The notes: generated by a model not told the origin, from the letters alone. Numbered from the stretch's first letter, positions 33,530 to 42,837 are shown. The stretch is 64,000 nucleotides of DNA from Rhodothermales bacterium (GCA_022825385.1 JAJDWX010000011.1:62001-126000); one strand, 5' to 3'. Translations and numbers: made by a program.

Positions 33530-34117
33530 CTATGCGCGCTGCTTGCCAAGCCGCCGCGTTCCGGAATAAAGCACGGCGACCAGCGCCACCTTGGCCAGGT
33601 CTGCGGGGATGAAACGCACGAACCCCTTGTCGATGGACTCTATCCAGGTGGCGTGGTCGGCGGCGTAGTGCAGCCAGACGACGCCCGTAGCGAAGAATAC
33701 CAGCGACCCGATCAGCATGGCCAGCCCGCTGCCCGGCAGCGTATTCCATCTCCTCGAAAGCCTGCCCACAACCAGCGCCGCCAGCGGGTACCCCAGCAAA
33801 TACCCCGCGCTCACCGCCCCGACGAGATACGAAAGTCCATATCCGTCCCCTGCGAAAACGGGTGCGGAAAGCCCCAGCGCAAGGTACAGCAACTGGGCGA
33901 GCATGCCGTTGCGCGCCCCCAGAAAAAGGCCGCTGCCGAATACGAACAGCGTCTGGAGCGTGAAGGGCACCTCCCACAAATAGACGCGGAGCTGGGCCCC
34001 GAGAGCGGTAAGCAAGGCGAATCCGACGATCCCAAGCGCCTGCACCAGCGTGGAGGCGCGTTCCTCCCGAAGGACGTCGATCAGCGAAGGGGCGGGCGCG
34101 TGCAGGCGTAGCAGCAT
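33530..34117 (-). CDS. bioY: BioY-family biotin transporter component
   Basis: 195 residues, about six membrane helices. Family features: VPFTLQTLFVFGSGLFLGARNG, the GLSAPVFA segment and GYLLGYPLAALVVG. BioY is the substrate-binding (S) component of biotin ECF transporters and can act with a shared energising module, which is not in this window. The ATG at 34117 is the likely start; an extended frame upstream has no family similarity. No BirA operator was recognised. Confidence 0.88.
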   Translation of the reverse strand: MLLRLHAPAPSLIDVLREERASTLVQALGIVGFALLTALGAQLRVYLWEVPFTLQTLFVFGSGLFLGARNGMLAQLLYLALGLSAPVFAGDGYGLSYLVGAVSAGYLLGYPLAALVVGRLSRRWNTLPGSGLAMLIGSLVFFATGVVWLHYAADHATWIESIDKGFVRFIPADLAKVALVAVLYSGTRRLGKQRA

Positions 34118-34432
34118 GGGAAAGGGTATGTTAACGAGTGAGAGCGAAACAAGAGAACGATCGCGCCGGGGCAGTATCCCGATATGCCGTAATATCGGCT
34201 TTTTCGAGACGTCCGCGCAAGTCCGATTCGCAGGAAACCGGCGCATCGCAGCGTACGGCGATACCAAACCCGCTCCTGCGCTATGGCATGGAACGTTCCA
34301 GACAAGCGAAACGTTTTGTGGTCAGGCTTTTCGGGGCGATATTGAGATTTTATTCGTTTTTCCGCAAGGCGTCCGCCCTCGCCGCAGCCTGCGAACCCTC
34401 TCCGCATCCGTCCCGCGCACTTTTGCTCCGCC
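34118..34432 (+). other. Intergenic region between divergent bioY and CPBP-family gene
   Basis: 315 bases. It holds a plus-strand intrinsic terminator (34179-34204) with no recognised plus-strand gene before it, and an A/T-rich part around 34340-34365 that could serve the downstream gene. No coding frame with recognisable features or known RNA was found. Confidence 0.5.
34179..34204 (+). terminator. Orphan intrinsic terminator or attenuator
   Basis: CCGATAT (34179-34185) and ATATCGG (34192-34198) form a perfect 7-bp stem with loop GCCGTA, followed by C and T5 (34199-34204) on the plus strand. The nearest plus-strand gene begins 228 bases downstream and the upstream gene is on the minus strand, so what it terminates is unclear. 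Confidence 0.55.
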
Positions 34433-35221
34433 ATGCGTACCTGGATCCGACTGGAAACAGCGCGTCTGGCGACCGCGCTCAGGCGACTCGACCGCCAGGC
34501 GGCAACCGTTCTCGTAGCGGTCGGCGCGCTGGTCATTCTGCAGGACGCCATCGGAAGCCGCCGGTTCTTTTACGCCCATGCGGCCCATATTTTCCCGGCG
34601 GAATACGCCGACCTGCTCGCCTGGATATGGCGATTCGGCGTACAGGGCGTTACGGGATTCGCGCTTCCGCTGGCGATCCTGCGCGGCCTGTTCCGGCAAT
34701 CTCCGGGCAAGGCGGGCCTGGGGCGAGGAGACTGGAAGTTCGGGAGCATGGCCATGGGGCTCTACCTGCCGGCGGTCATGGCGGGCACATGGATTCTGTC
34801 GGCCAGCCCGGCCTTTCAGGCGCAGTACCCGCACTACGCGCCCGCAGCAACGGACTGGACCCTTTTCCTCGTCTACGAAGCCTGCTTCCTGTTCTACTGG
34901 ATCGGCTGGGAATACCTGTGGCGCGGCTTCATGCTTTTCGGGACGGCCCCGGCGATCGGGCCGTACGCCATCTTCGCGCAAGCCATCCCGTTCGCCTTGC
35001 TGCACCTGAACAAGCCGTTGCCGGAAACCGTGCTGTCCCTGATAGGGGGCATCGTCCTGGGCGCTCTCGTGTGGCGCTGCCGATCATTCTGGATCGCCGT
35101 GCCCATTCACGCCGCCCAAATGATGGCGATAGACTTCTGGTGCGCGTTGCGCGCCCGTTCCGGCGCAGACGGCGTCGGGCTGGAGGCGCTGGGGAACGCG
35201 CTGCGCAGCCTCGGCGGATAA
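34433..35221 (+). CDS. CPBP-family (Rce1-like) intramembrane protease homologue
   Basis: 262 residues, about seven membrane segments. Motif 1 is GWEYLWRGF, motif 2 is FALLHLNKP (Phe and His) and a further His is in VPIHAAQM. The family motif EExxxR here has Trp at the first Glu position (W-E-Y-L-W-R), so one of the two acidic residues is missing; this variant also occurs in other members of the family, and activity is uncertain. Bacterial members act in bacteriocin immunity or protein processing, but no substrate is suggested by the neighbours. Confidence 0.78.
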   Translation: MRTWIRLETARLATALRRLDRQAATVLVAVGALVILQDAIGSRRFFYAHAAHIFPAEYADLLAWIWRFGVQGVTGFALPLAILRGLFRQSPGKAGLGRGDWKFGSMAMGLYLPAVMAGTWILSASPAFQAQYPHYAPAATDWTLFLVYEACFLFYWIGWEYLWRGFMLFGTAPAIGPYAIFAQAIPFALLHLNKPLPETVLSLIGGIVLGALVWRCRSFWIAVPIHAAQMMAIDFWCALRARSGADGVGLEALGNALRSLGG

Positions 35222-35265
35222 CCTGCCGAAAGGCAACCCCTGAAGCCAGACCCTGCCCGGTCCGT

Positions 35266-36198
35266 TCACCACTGGTAGGTAAGCGTCAGGATATGGCCCG
35301 GCCCTTCATAGCCGCTCTGGAACGCCACGTAGGCGTAATCGAAGAGCGCCTTGTCCAGGTTCAGCCCGATCCCGAAAGACGGCCCCCGAAGCGCGTCGTG
35401 GGTGACGAAGCCGCCGCGCAGCGTAACCATGTCCAGCGCCTCCGCTCCCAAACCAAAATGCCATTGCGTACGCTTCGAATCCAGGAATCGGGAAATTTCC
35501 ACCGTGGCGAACAGCTGCGCCAGCGTCGCGTCGTCTTCCTGCAGCCGGATATGGAAAGGGTGCGCCGCCACCCCCGCCCGCAGCGCGCGCGGCAGCCGGG
35601 TAGCCTCTGACGCAAGGCGAGACATCCTGCCTATGTTCTGCACCGCCGCGCCGAACTGCATCCCCCGGATCGGGAGGTCGGCCTGCACGCCTGCGTCGAA
35701 AGCATACCCCCGGGAAGAATTCGTAAAAATGCGCTCAAGCAAATATTTGGCCGTGATCCCCGCCCGAAAAGGTCCGAACCGGCGCCCATAGGACGCTCCG
35801 CTGCTTACGAATTGCACATCGAAAAACCCTTCCGGCTCGCCGGGACCGGAGCGGGCTTCCAGGTCGCCGCTTTCCATCGCCGTAACGAACAATCCGACCG
35901 CCGCCTTCTCGCCCACGCCCAGCCGCGAAGCCGCGGCGTAACTCCCCGTGCCCAGCACCCACGAATAGTAAGACAACGAGGCCGTATTTCGTTCGGCGGC
36001 GGCCAATCCCGCCGGATTCCAGAACGTGCTGAACGCATCCTGGCTCCACGCCACCTGTCCGTCGCCCAGGGCGCCTGCTTCGGCGTTGACGCCATTGCGC
36101 AAAAACGCAAACCCGCCGTTCTGCGCCGCGGACGACCCGGCGGCGACAAACGCAACGATTCCCAATATGCACAAACGCCTGGCCATGGATTGCGTCAC
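35266..36198 (-). CDS. PorV/PorQ-family outer-membrane protein (envelope operon, gene 4)
   Basis: 310 residues with a signal peptide (SSA-Ala-Gln about 25). FAFLRNGVNAEAGALGDGQVA and FSTFWNPAGLA form the typical N-terminal hatch, with WNPAG in place of SNPA; amphipathic strands follow and the C terminus ends in TLTYQW. The first possible start is GTG at 36198, overlapping the TGA of the previous gene (GTGA); an ATG at 36186 would shorten it by four residues. It is the last of four coupled genes and has a sister barrel immediately before it. Confidence 0.82.
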   Translation of the reverse strand: MTQSMARRLCILGIVAFVAAGSSAAQNGGFAFLRNGVNAEAGALGDGQVAWSQDAFSTFWNPAGLAAAERNTASLSYYSWVLGTGSYAAASRLGVGEKAAVGLFVTAMESGDLEARSGPGEPEGFFDVQFVSSGASYGRRFGPFRAGITAKYLLERIFTNSSRGYAFDAGVQADLPIRGMQFGAAVQNIGRMSRLASEATRLPRALRAGVAAHPFHIRLQEDDATLAQLFATVEISRFLDSKRTQWHFGLGAEALDMVTLRGGFVTHDALRGPSFGIGLNLDKALFDYAYVAFQSGYEGPGHILTLTYQW

Positions 36199-37232
36199 AA
36201 AAGGATGCGGAGCGTAACGAGGTGCAGCATGCCTGCGTCGTGCGGCTCCAGAAGCAGGCCGTACTCGGCCCGCAAGGTCAGGTTTCCTATGGGTCTGTCT
36301 ATGGCGAACCCGGCGGAAGGCGCCTGCCCCGAAAGAGCGCGGCCCATGCGATCCAGCCCGGCGCGCAACGTCAGGAACTCTGCGATTTCGTACTCGGCCC
36401 CTGCCCGAAAACCCGCTTCGTGTACGGTTGCCCGCCGCGCCTCGAACGCTTCGAGCGGCACGGAGCCGATCCGTTGCATACTGCGGACCCGGTATTCCAG
36501 ATCCGAAACGCGCGATTCGTATTCGGCGAGCACTTGCAAACGATACGCCGGAAAACGGTACGACGCGCCCACGCGCAAACGCAAGGGAAACCGGTCGGAA
36601 GTCGCGCCGCCCTCCGAACCGTACAGGCCGGAAGTGTCCCAGGAATAGCGGGCAAGGAGGTCGTCCATCGCAAAAGCAACGCGGAGGCGATCCGTGGCGT
36701 CGAACAGGAGACCCGCATCGACGCCAATGCTGTTCTCCGGATCGAGGCCCTCGTTCAGGTCCGTACGGAAAAGCTGCAACCCGAGGCCTGCCGTCAATCG
36801 AGACCCGAAGCGCGCGCCGAAAGCAAGGAAAAACGCGAATTCGTCCGTCGAATACGTTTGCGTGTGGTACCCGCTGGCGTCCCGCCCGTCGATATCGGAC
36901 ACCCCGGCATGGATCAATCCCGCGGCCAGGCCCGCGTGGGGCTGAATGGGCGTGGCGAATTGCACAAACTGCATCTCCCGGTCAAACCGCATGAACGCGG
37001 ACGAGAGGAGTATCTGCTGTTGCATGGTTTGCGGAGCGAGGGCCGGATTGTAGTACGGCGAGGCGTTGCCGCTCGCGTCCGCAACCAGCGCATTCCCCAT
37101 CGCAATGCCCCGCGCGCCAAAACCCATGCGCGAAAAAGCCCCCGCCGCCGATTGCCCCCATGCGGCGGCGACCGGAAGCAGCGCCAGCGCGCAGGCGGCG
37201 CAAATCGTTATGTACGCCCTGCGCGGCGTCAT
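36195..37232 (-). CDS. PorV/PorQ-like outer-membrane barrel protein (envelope operon, gene 3)
   Basis: 345 residues, signal peptide to about AWG-Gln27. FSRMGFGARGIAMGNALVAD with SPYYNPALAP is the FadL/PorV-type N-terminal signature, and the rest is alternating strands typical of a barrel. The ATG at 37232 overlaps the end of the propeller gene (ATGA). With the downstream barrel it forms a tandem pair of related but divergent proteins, suggesting separate partners or a two-barrel complex; this is an inference. Confidence 0.82.
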   Translation of the reverse strand: MTPRRAYITICAACALALLPVAAAWGQSAAGAFSRMGFGARGIAMGNALVADASGNASPYYNPALAPQTMQQQILLSSAFMRFDREMQFVQFATPIQPHAGLAAGLIHAGVSDIDGRDASGYHTQTYSTDEFAFFLAFGARFGSRLTAGLGLQLFRTDLNEGLDPENSIGVDAGLLFDATDRLRVAFAMDDLLARYSWDTSGLYGSEGGATSDRFPLRLRVGASYRFPAYRLQVLAEYESRVSDLEYRVRSMQRIGSVPLEAFEARRATVHEAGFRAGAEYEIAEFLTLRAGLDRMGRALSGQAPSAGFAIDRPIGNLTLRAEYGLLLEPHDAGMLHLVTLRILL

Positions 37233-38797
37233 TCGAGCACCTGAATTTTGCCGTGCGCGGCGCGCGCGCCCGCGACGGTATAGAAATACACGCCGTTCGC
37301 CACGCGAAAACCGTTGCGGTCGGTTCCGTCCCAGGTCGCTTCCCGCTCGCCTGCCGAGCCTACGCTTGCCGTCAGTTCGCGGACGAGATGCATCTGAAAA
37401 TCGAATATGCGAATGCGGTCGGCGCCGCCGTCCGAATCGTACCGGATGCGCACGAACCGGTCGCTGGCGGGCGAAAACGGATTCGGGTAGGCGTACGTGT
37501 CTACGTCCGGGCGGTCGTCCGTGGGCGTCTCCGGGTGCAGCGGCACGTCGGTCCGGTAAATGCGCCACGTGTCGCCGCCATTCTCGCTCTTCATAAGTCC
37601 GTCCGACGTGCCCGCCCATAACGCATTGGACGTCCGCGCGACGGCGTACACGGACAGGTCCGGGCGAATCATTCGATCCGGGTCCTCGGCGTCCCGAAAA
37701 TGCCGGATCGTCCGCCAGGTGACGCCGGCGTCGCGCGTAACGAAAAGGCCGTTTTCCCCGGCGACATACACCGTCCTGGCGTCCTCGAAGGCAAAGTCGT
37801 GCACCCGCTCGCCGATCAGAACCTGTTCGAACGTTTCGCCTCCGTCCCGGGTCACCGTAACGCCGTATTTCTCCGACGGCCCGGCCTCGGCGGGATCGTT
37901 CACTGGCCAGGTAGCCATCCAGATCGGATTCCGGGCTCCGGGCAAGGGCTGCTCCTCTATGGAAGTAACCCAGTTGCCCGTCAGGGACCAGGACGTGCCG
38001 TCCGCAACGAAACGCCGCCACGCCAACCCGTCCGAAGACCGATTCAGCCCGCCCGCCGTGCCGGCCCAGATGGTCCCGTCCTCGGCGACAAGGACGCTAA
38101 ATCCCCGGTGGTTCAAGTGTCCGTCCAGGCCATCCCGCGATATGGGCGACACGGAAAAATCGTACGACGAATCCGGGTGAATCGAATGCAGGAAATCCGG
38201 CGGAAGCACAACCCGCTCCCAGGTCTGCCCATCGTCCCGCGACCGGCGCACGCCGCTGGCCCAGGCGGCCACCCACACCTCTTTCCGCACCGGGTCGTAG
38301 TCGATGTCGAAAGGCGGGCTTTGCTCCGGCACGATCACCGGCAACGCGGGCAGCACGGATACGCCATATTCTTCGGTCGTATCGTCCGGGTCGTCGAGAT
38401 GGGGCGGGCGCCAGTGAAACATCTCGCTTCCGGCCGGATGCGGCGCAAAACCCGTGAAAAAGACATACCCTTCCACGCTGTTGACCGTCTGGCCGTCTTC
38501 CGTTCTGGAGGAACCGACGCCCGCCCACACCACAGGGCCTTCCACGTCCAGCGAATACACGCTCAGTTGTCGCGTCGCCAGCGAATCGACGTCGGCTACA
38601 AGCCAGGTGCGCCCGCCATCCGGCGTCATATTCAGAAACGGCCCGACCCAGAGCGCGTCGCCTTCCGCGTGCAGGTTCGTCACGCTGTTGCGCAAAATGC
38701 CGGGAACGGGCAAGAGTCCCTCCGGCCCATCGACTTGCGCCTGCGCCTGCGAAACAAGCAGTAAACCGGCGAATATGCCAAACAGCGCGCGCCTCAT
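37229..38797 (-). CDS. Secreted beta-propeller (BNR/sortilin-like) with C-terminal sorting domain (envelope operon, gene 2)
   Basis: 522 residues. Signal peptide to about AQA-Gln21. Repeated Asp-x-Gly-x-Thr-Trp blades (SRDDGQTWERV, TRDGGETFEQV, TRDAGVTWRTI, SENGGDTWRIY) show an Asp-box propeller of the BNR/Vps10 type. The end YPNPFSP...IRIFDFQMHLVREL...NGVYFYTV is a FlgD-like type IX-type sorting domain. No sialidase catalytic residues are evident, so binding is more likely than hydrolysis. It overlaps both neighbours by four bases. Confidence 0.8.
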   Translation of the reverse strand: MRRALFGIFAGLLLVSQAQAQVDGPEGLLPVPGILRNSVTNLHAEGDALWVGPFLNMTPDGGRTWLVADVDSLATRQLSVYSLDVEGPVVWAGVGSSRTEDGQTVNSVEGYVFFTGFAPHPAGSEMFHWRPPHLDDPDDTTEEYGVSVLPALPVIVPEQSPPFDIDYDPVRKEVWVAAWASGVRRSRDDGQTWERVVLPPDFLHSIHPDSSYDFSVSPISRDGLDGHLNHRGFSVLVAEDGTIWAGTAGGLNRSSDGLAWRRFVADGTSWSLTGNWVTSIEEQPLPGARNPIWMATWPVNDPAEAGPSEKYGVTVTRDGGETFEQVLIGERVHDFAFEDARTVYVAGENGLFVTRDAGVTWRTIRHFRDAEDPDRMIRPDLSVYAVARTSNALWAGTSDGLMKSENGGDTWRIYRTDVPLHPETPTDDRPDVDTYAYPNPFSPASDRFVRIRYDSDGGADRIRIFDFQMHLVRELTASVGSAGEREATWDGTDRNGFRVANGVYFYTVAGARAAHGKIQVLE

Positions 38798-39579
38798 TCC
38801 ACCACCGTCTTTGCTTCCGCGACATTGCTGAGCAAACCGGCCCGGTCTCGCGCCTGGAAAGCAAACGTAACGATTCCCGGATTATTCGACGACTCGATCT
38901 GCACGATGCGCGTATAGCGACCGTCGGCGGCGGCCGCATCCCCGCCCACTCCGTCGTCAAGCATCGCAATCCGGTCGGCGGGCCTGTCCGTATTCCAGAA
39001 TTCGACGGCGGCGATATTGGAAAGCCCGTCGGGATCGGAAACCACGGCGGCGATTTCCAGCAAAACAGGGTCTTCGCCCTCCTCAGGCCGATGCAAGGTG
39101 TCCGGCGCCGAAACCGCATGAATGACCGGCGGCGAACCGTCTCCCGAAACAAGCAACGTGCCGCGCACCGTATTGCTCAACATGCCTTCCCGGTCTTCCG
39201 CAAAAACCAGCACGGTGTACGCGCCGAGTTCGCCCGCCGGAATCGTCACGTCGGAACGGCCCGTGTACCGCCCGCCGTTTCCGTAGTCCAGCAGGCCCTC
39301 GGCAAGCGTCGTATCTCCAAATACGACGAAGGAGACCGCAGCAATGTCCTGGTCCGGGTCCCGCGCCGTAACCTCCATGGAAAGGGGAATGACCGCATCG
39401 GCGGCGTCGTCGCCAAGCGGGGCGATAAATTCTTGCGGCGAGAAGGAGAATTCGGACAACGCCGGCGGCGAGTCCGCAGGATCCAGCGGGCCGGGCGCCT
39501 GATCGCACGCGCCGAGAACCAGGGCGCCTGCAAAAATCCCCGAGGCAAGCGCCGTCGTATAGCGAAAGGAACGGAACAA
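38794..39579 (-). CDS. Lipoprotein with Ig-like domains (envelope operon, gene 1)
   Basis: 261 residues with a lipoprotein signal (LVLGA-Cys25). Two beta-sandwich-like parts follow (about 40-145 and 150-261); the second contains MLDDGVGGDAAAADGRYT, a pattern seen in choice-of-anchor-type Ig domains. No catalytic motif. The gene opens a four-gene minus-strand operon whose members overlap at every junction. The 294 bases before it, up to the M50 protease, contain no gene and no certain promoter. Confidence 0.72.
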   Translation of the reverse strand: MFRSFRYTTALASGIFAGALVLGACDQAPGPLDPADSPPALSEFSFSPQEFIAPLGDDAADAVIPLSMEVTARDPDQDIAAVSFVVFGDTTLAEGLLDYGNGGRYTGRSDVTIPAGELGAYTVLVFAEDREGMLSNTVRGTLLVSGDGSPPVIHAVSAPDTLHRPEEGEDPVLLEIAAVVSDPDGLSNIAAVEFWNTDRPADRIAMLDDGVGGDAAAADGRYTRIVQIESSNNPGIVTFAFQARDRAGLLSNVAEAKTVVE

Positions 39580-39873
39580 GATGAAGCGTCCCGAAGGGTC
39601 TGGATTCGTTCGAAAAAAGGCGACCGTATCAGTTTACGCTTATCGAGGCTCCGTAAGATTCGGCGGGACAGAAACAGGAACGAGCAACCGGAATGCGCCA
39701 GGGACGACTGGAATAACCGGGAAATGCGCGACACAGGGCGAAAGGCTGCGAACAAACAGGGGGCGTACTATAAACGGGTCCCGAACAAAAAAGATCCCGG
39801 CGGGCGAAACAGGGTCCTGCGCGCAGGAGCATGGCCAGAAAACGCTATGCGACCGCAAGGCAAGCGCATCGGG

Positions 39874-41085
39874 TCACGCCACGTACAGAGGCCGGAAACT
39901 GAAACACAGGATAAAAATCAGTATGCCGAGCAAACCCAGCGCCATGCGTCCGGGCGTGAGGGGCTCCTCGCGAAGGACGGGCGGGTGGTCGATCTTCACC
40001 AGAAAGACGAGCAACAGGCCCCATAGCAGCCACCCCGTGTAGGCAAAATCCTGCATCCAAGGGAAAACGTACCTCGCCAGGGCGGCCAACGCCATGAGGC
40101 CCGCCAGCGCCAGGGCAATGCGTTTCAGGTTTCCGGGAAAAATTTTCGACAGATAGAAATACAATATGCCCGCCAGAATGAACCAGGAACCGCTCCCGAG
40201 CGGGGAATACAGCGCGTAAAGCAACGGCGGGATTTCGAGCGCGAACCCGATGGCGCCCGACAGCAGGAGCGCAAGCAGGAAAGCCCGGGCGAGGCGGGCA
40301 TGCCAAACCCGTCCGAATAAGGCGTACGTAATGTGTCCCCCGTCAAGTTGTCCGACAGGCAACAGGTTCAACGCCGTAAAAAACAGGCCCAGCCATCCGG
40401 CGAACAACATGGGATAATGATACATCTCCCAGTTGGGAGGCGCGTCGGCGAAGAATTGCCGGAGGAATTTGTACAACAGCGTATCGCCTACGACCAGCGT
40501 AATCGCTCCGTCGCCCGCTCCGGGCAAGCGGTCCGGATAGCGCCCGAATTGCTCCACATACCGATGGATGGCTTCGTGCCCCGGACCCACGTCGAAGATA
40601 TACGTGACGGGCGGCAGGGTAGCGAAGGCCGCAAGCAGGAGCGCAAGGGCGACCGCGAAACCGGCAAGCGGCCCGGCGGCCCCTATGTCGAACAGTTTCC
40701 GCAACGAGGGCACGGGTTCCCGAATGCGAATCACCGCGCCCAGCGTACCCACCCCGAAATACGGGAGCGGAATGTAGTAGGGCAGCGACGCAGCCACCCC
40801 ATGATACCGGGCGGCGAAATAATGCCCGAACTCGTGCACGGTCAAAAAAAGCAAGAGGGACAACCCGAAACGCAAGCCGTCCGCCAGATACGCCGACCAC
40901 CCTTCGCTTGCGTACGCCGCCAACCGACCGGTAAGGTTGCCCCCCTCCCATACCGTGGTCGCCAGCGTACACGCGAAAAGCAGGGCGTGGAACCAGTAGC
41001 GATCCCGGGGCTTCCGCGCAGCGGGGCGGGCGGGCGGGTCCGCCTCGGAAAACAATGCGCGGGGTTCGCTATGCGACGGATACAT
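39874..41085 (-). CDS. Site-2-protease-like M50 membrane metalloprotease
   Basis: 403 residues, about nine membrane segments. The zinc motif HEFGH at 84-88 and the second motif NLLPVGQLDGGH (Asp ligand) are intact, and a GTLGAVIRI segment follows the first. It resembles the EGY/S2P group more than RseP, because no PDZ domain is visible. About 70 extra residues lie between the motifs (after the Asp-x-Gly-Pro-Gly segment). Substrate unknown; S2P enzymes release membrane-bound regulators. 41 bases after aspC. Confidence 0.88.
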   Translation of the reverse strand: MYPSHSEPRALFSEADPPARPAARKPRDRYWFHALLFACTLATTVWEGGNLTGRLAAYASEGWSAYLADGLRFGLSLLLFLTVHEFGHYFAARYHGVAASLPYYIPLPYFGVGTLGAVIRIREPVPSLRKLFDIGAAGPLAGFAVALALLLAAFATLPPVTYIFDVGPGHEAIHRYVEQFGRYPDRLPGAGDGAITLVVGDTLLYKFLRQFFADAPPNWEMYHYPMLFAGWLGLFFTALNLLPVGQLDGGHITYALFGRVWHARLARAFLLALLLSGAIGFALEIPPLLYALYSPLGSGSWFILAGILYFYLSKIFPGNLKRIALALAGLMALAALARYVFPWMQDFAYTGWLLWGLLLVFLVKIDHPPVLREEPLTPGRMALGLLGILIFILCFSFRPLYVA

Positions 41086-41127
41086 GCAGACGTACGCGGT
41101 AAAAAACGCGAAAGGAAACGCCGGGCG

Positions 41128-42324
41128 TCACCGGAGATCGGAAAGCCCTCGGACGATCCGCCGCATGGCTTCCTCCAGATCTTCCATGGAGGCGGCGTAC
41201 GAAATGCGCAGTCCGCGCGGATCGCCGAACGCGTTCCCGGGCACGAGCGCCACATGATGTTCCTCCAGCAAATAGAAACACAGGTCCTCGCTGGTCCGAA
41301 TCGCTCTGCCGGAAGCAGACGTCGAATCGAGATAACGGGATATGTCCGGGAAAAGATAAAATGCGCCTTCGGGACGCGGGCAACGGACCCCTTCGATGGC
41401 GTTCAGTTGTTCCAGCATGAAGTCCCGGCGGGTCCGAAAACGGCGCACCATGTCCGTTACGTACCGCTTGTCCATTTCCAGCGCGGCGATCCCCGCCTTT
41501 TGGGCGATGCTGCACGGAGCCGAGGTGGTCTGCCCCTGTATTTTCGCCGCTGCTTTTACGATGGCCGGATCGGCCGCCATGTACCCGAGGCGCCAGCCGG
41601 TCATGGCGTAGGCCTTGGAGAAGCCGTTCACCGTAATCGTTCGCTCCTTCATGCCGGGCAGCGAAGCGAACGCGACGTGTTCCGCGTCGAAAAGAATGTG
41701 TTCGTAAATCTCGTCCGAAAGCACGAATGCTTGCGGACGCCGCCGCAACACCTCGGCCAGCGCTTCCAGTTCTTCCCGGGGATACACCGATCCGGTGGGA
41801 TTGGAGGGCGAACACAAGATCACAAGGCGCGTGGCGTCGTCGATGGCGGCCTCCAGATCGGACGCGGCAAGGCGATATTCTCCGGCGGCGGTGGTGGGCA
41901 AGGGTTTGGGCGCCGCGCCTGCAAGGCGGACCATTTCCGGGTAACTTACCCAGTACGGCGCCGGAATGAGAACCTCGTCCCCGGGACGGCAAAGGGCCGC
42001 CACGGCCAACGCGACGGACTGCTTCGCGCCTGTGGAGCAAAGCACCTCGTTCGGCGCGTACGAAAGTCCGTTGTCTGCCTCCAGTTTTTGGCAAATCGCC
42101 TCGCGCAAGGGAAGCATTCCCATATTTTCGGTATACCGGGTATAGCCTTCCCGGATGGCGGCTTGTCCGGCTTCGCGGATCGGCGCCGGCGTATCGAAGT
42201 CGGGTTCCCCGGCGCTGAGGCCAATGACGGGGAACCCCTCGCGCCGCAACTGCTTGGCGCGCCCGGTCATCGCCAGGGTGGCGGAGGGCTGAACGGCTTC
42301 CACGTTGGGATTGAAACGAATCAT
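41128..42324 (-). CDS. aspC: Aspartate (class I) aminotransferase
   Basis: 398 residues. Fold type I PLP enzyme: SAGEPDFDTP, NPTG (175-178), SDEIYEH, PLP Lys237 in GFSKAYAMTGWRLGY and a C-terminal substrate-binding Arg in LRISYA. The Thermus-like AspAT subgroup is the best match; prephenate or other keto-acid transamination is possible. Start ATG 42324, 18 bases after coaD. Confidence 0.9.
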   Translation of the reverse strand: MIRFNPNVEAVQPSATLAMTGRAKQLRREGFPVIGLSAGEPDFDTPAPIREAGQAAIREGYTRYTENMGMLPLREAICQKLEADNGLSYAPNEVLCSTGAKQSVALAVAALCRPGDEVLIPAPYWVSYPEMVRLAGAAPKPLPTTAAGEYRLAASDLEAAIDDATRLVILCSPSNPTGSVYPREELEALAEVLRRRPQAFVLSDEIYEHILFDAEHVAFASLPGMKERTITVNGFSKAYAMTGWRLGYMAADPAIVKAAAKIQGQTTSAPCSIAQKAGIAALEMDKRYVTDMVRRFRTRRDFMLEQLNAIEGVRCPRPEGAFYLFPDISRYLDSTSASGRAIRTSEDLCFYLLEEHHVALVPGNAFGDPRGLRISYAASMEDLEEAMRRIVRGLSDLR

Positions 42325-42342
42325 GGCGGTAGACGCAAAGGA

Positions 42343-42837
42343 TCAGGGACGGCGGCGCGCAAGCGCGCGCAAAACAGGTTCGGGTACGAAAGCGGACACG
42401 TCGCCGTTCCAGCGGAGAATATCGCGCACCAGCGTACCGCTTACGAGGGCATGCCGCCCCGAAGCGGGCAGAAAAACCGTTTCGAGCCCCTCCCGGAGCG
42501 CCCGATTCGCCAGCGCCATGGGCAATTCGTACTCGAAATCGCGGGCTTGCCGCAGCCCCCGAATCAGCGCCGCGGCGCCGGTTTCCCGGGCGCGATCCGC
42601 AATCAGCCCTTCGTGCGCCACGACTTCCACGCCCGGCAAATGCGGAATACACTGGCGAATCAGCGCGCAGCGCTCCTCGATGGGAAAAAGCGTTGCCTTG
42701 TCGGCGTTCACGGCGACGGTCACTTCCACCTGGTCGAACAACGCCGCCGCGCGTTCGAGGATATCGAGATGTCCGAACGTAAACGGATCGAACGTGCCGG
42801 GGTACAACGCCCGTTTTATGGAAGGAGAGCGGGACAA
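42343..42837 (-). CDS. coaD: Phosphopantetheine adenylyltransferase
   Basis: 164 residues. Nucleotidyltransferase motif PGTFDPFTFGH near the N terminus, RGLRQARDFEYE, and SGTLVR at the position of the usual ISSTxVR. CoaD makes dephospho-CoA in CoA synthesis. No ATG or GTG is available before the conserved core, so a TTG start at 42837 is proposed. It begins 12 bases after rsmD; the coaD-rsmD adjacency is common in Bacteroidota. Confidence 0.93.
   Translation of the reverse strand: MSRSPSIKRALYPGTFDPFTFGHLDILERAAALFDQVEVTVAVNADKATLFPIEERCALIRQCIPHLPGVEVVAHEGLIADRARETGAAALIRGLRQARDFEYELPMALANRALREGLETVFLPASGRHALVSGTLVRDILRWNGDVSAFVPEPVLRALARRRP

Noticed and set aside
39580-39873. A promoter for the four-gene envelope operon
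   Set aside because: A TTTATAGT stretch is present, but no -35 element at a proper distance could be matched.
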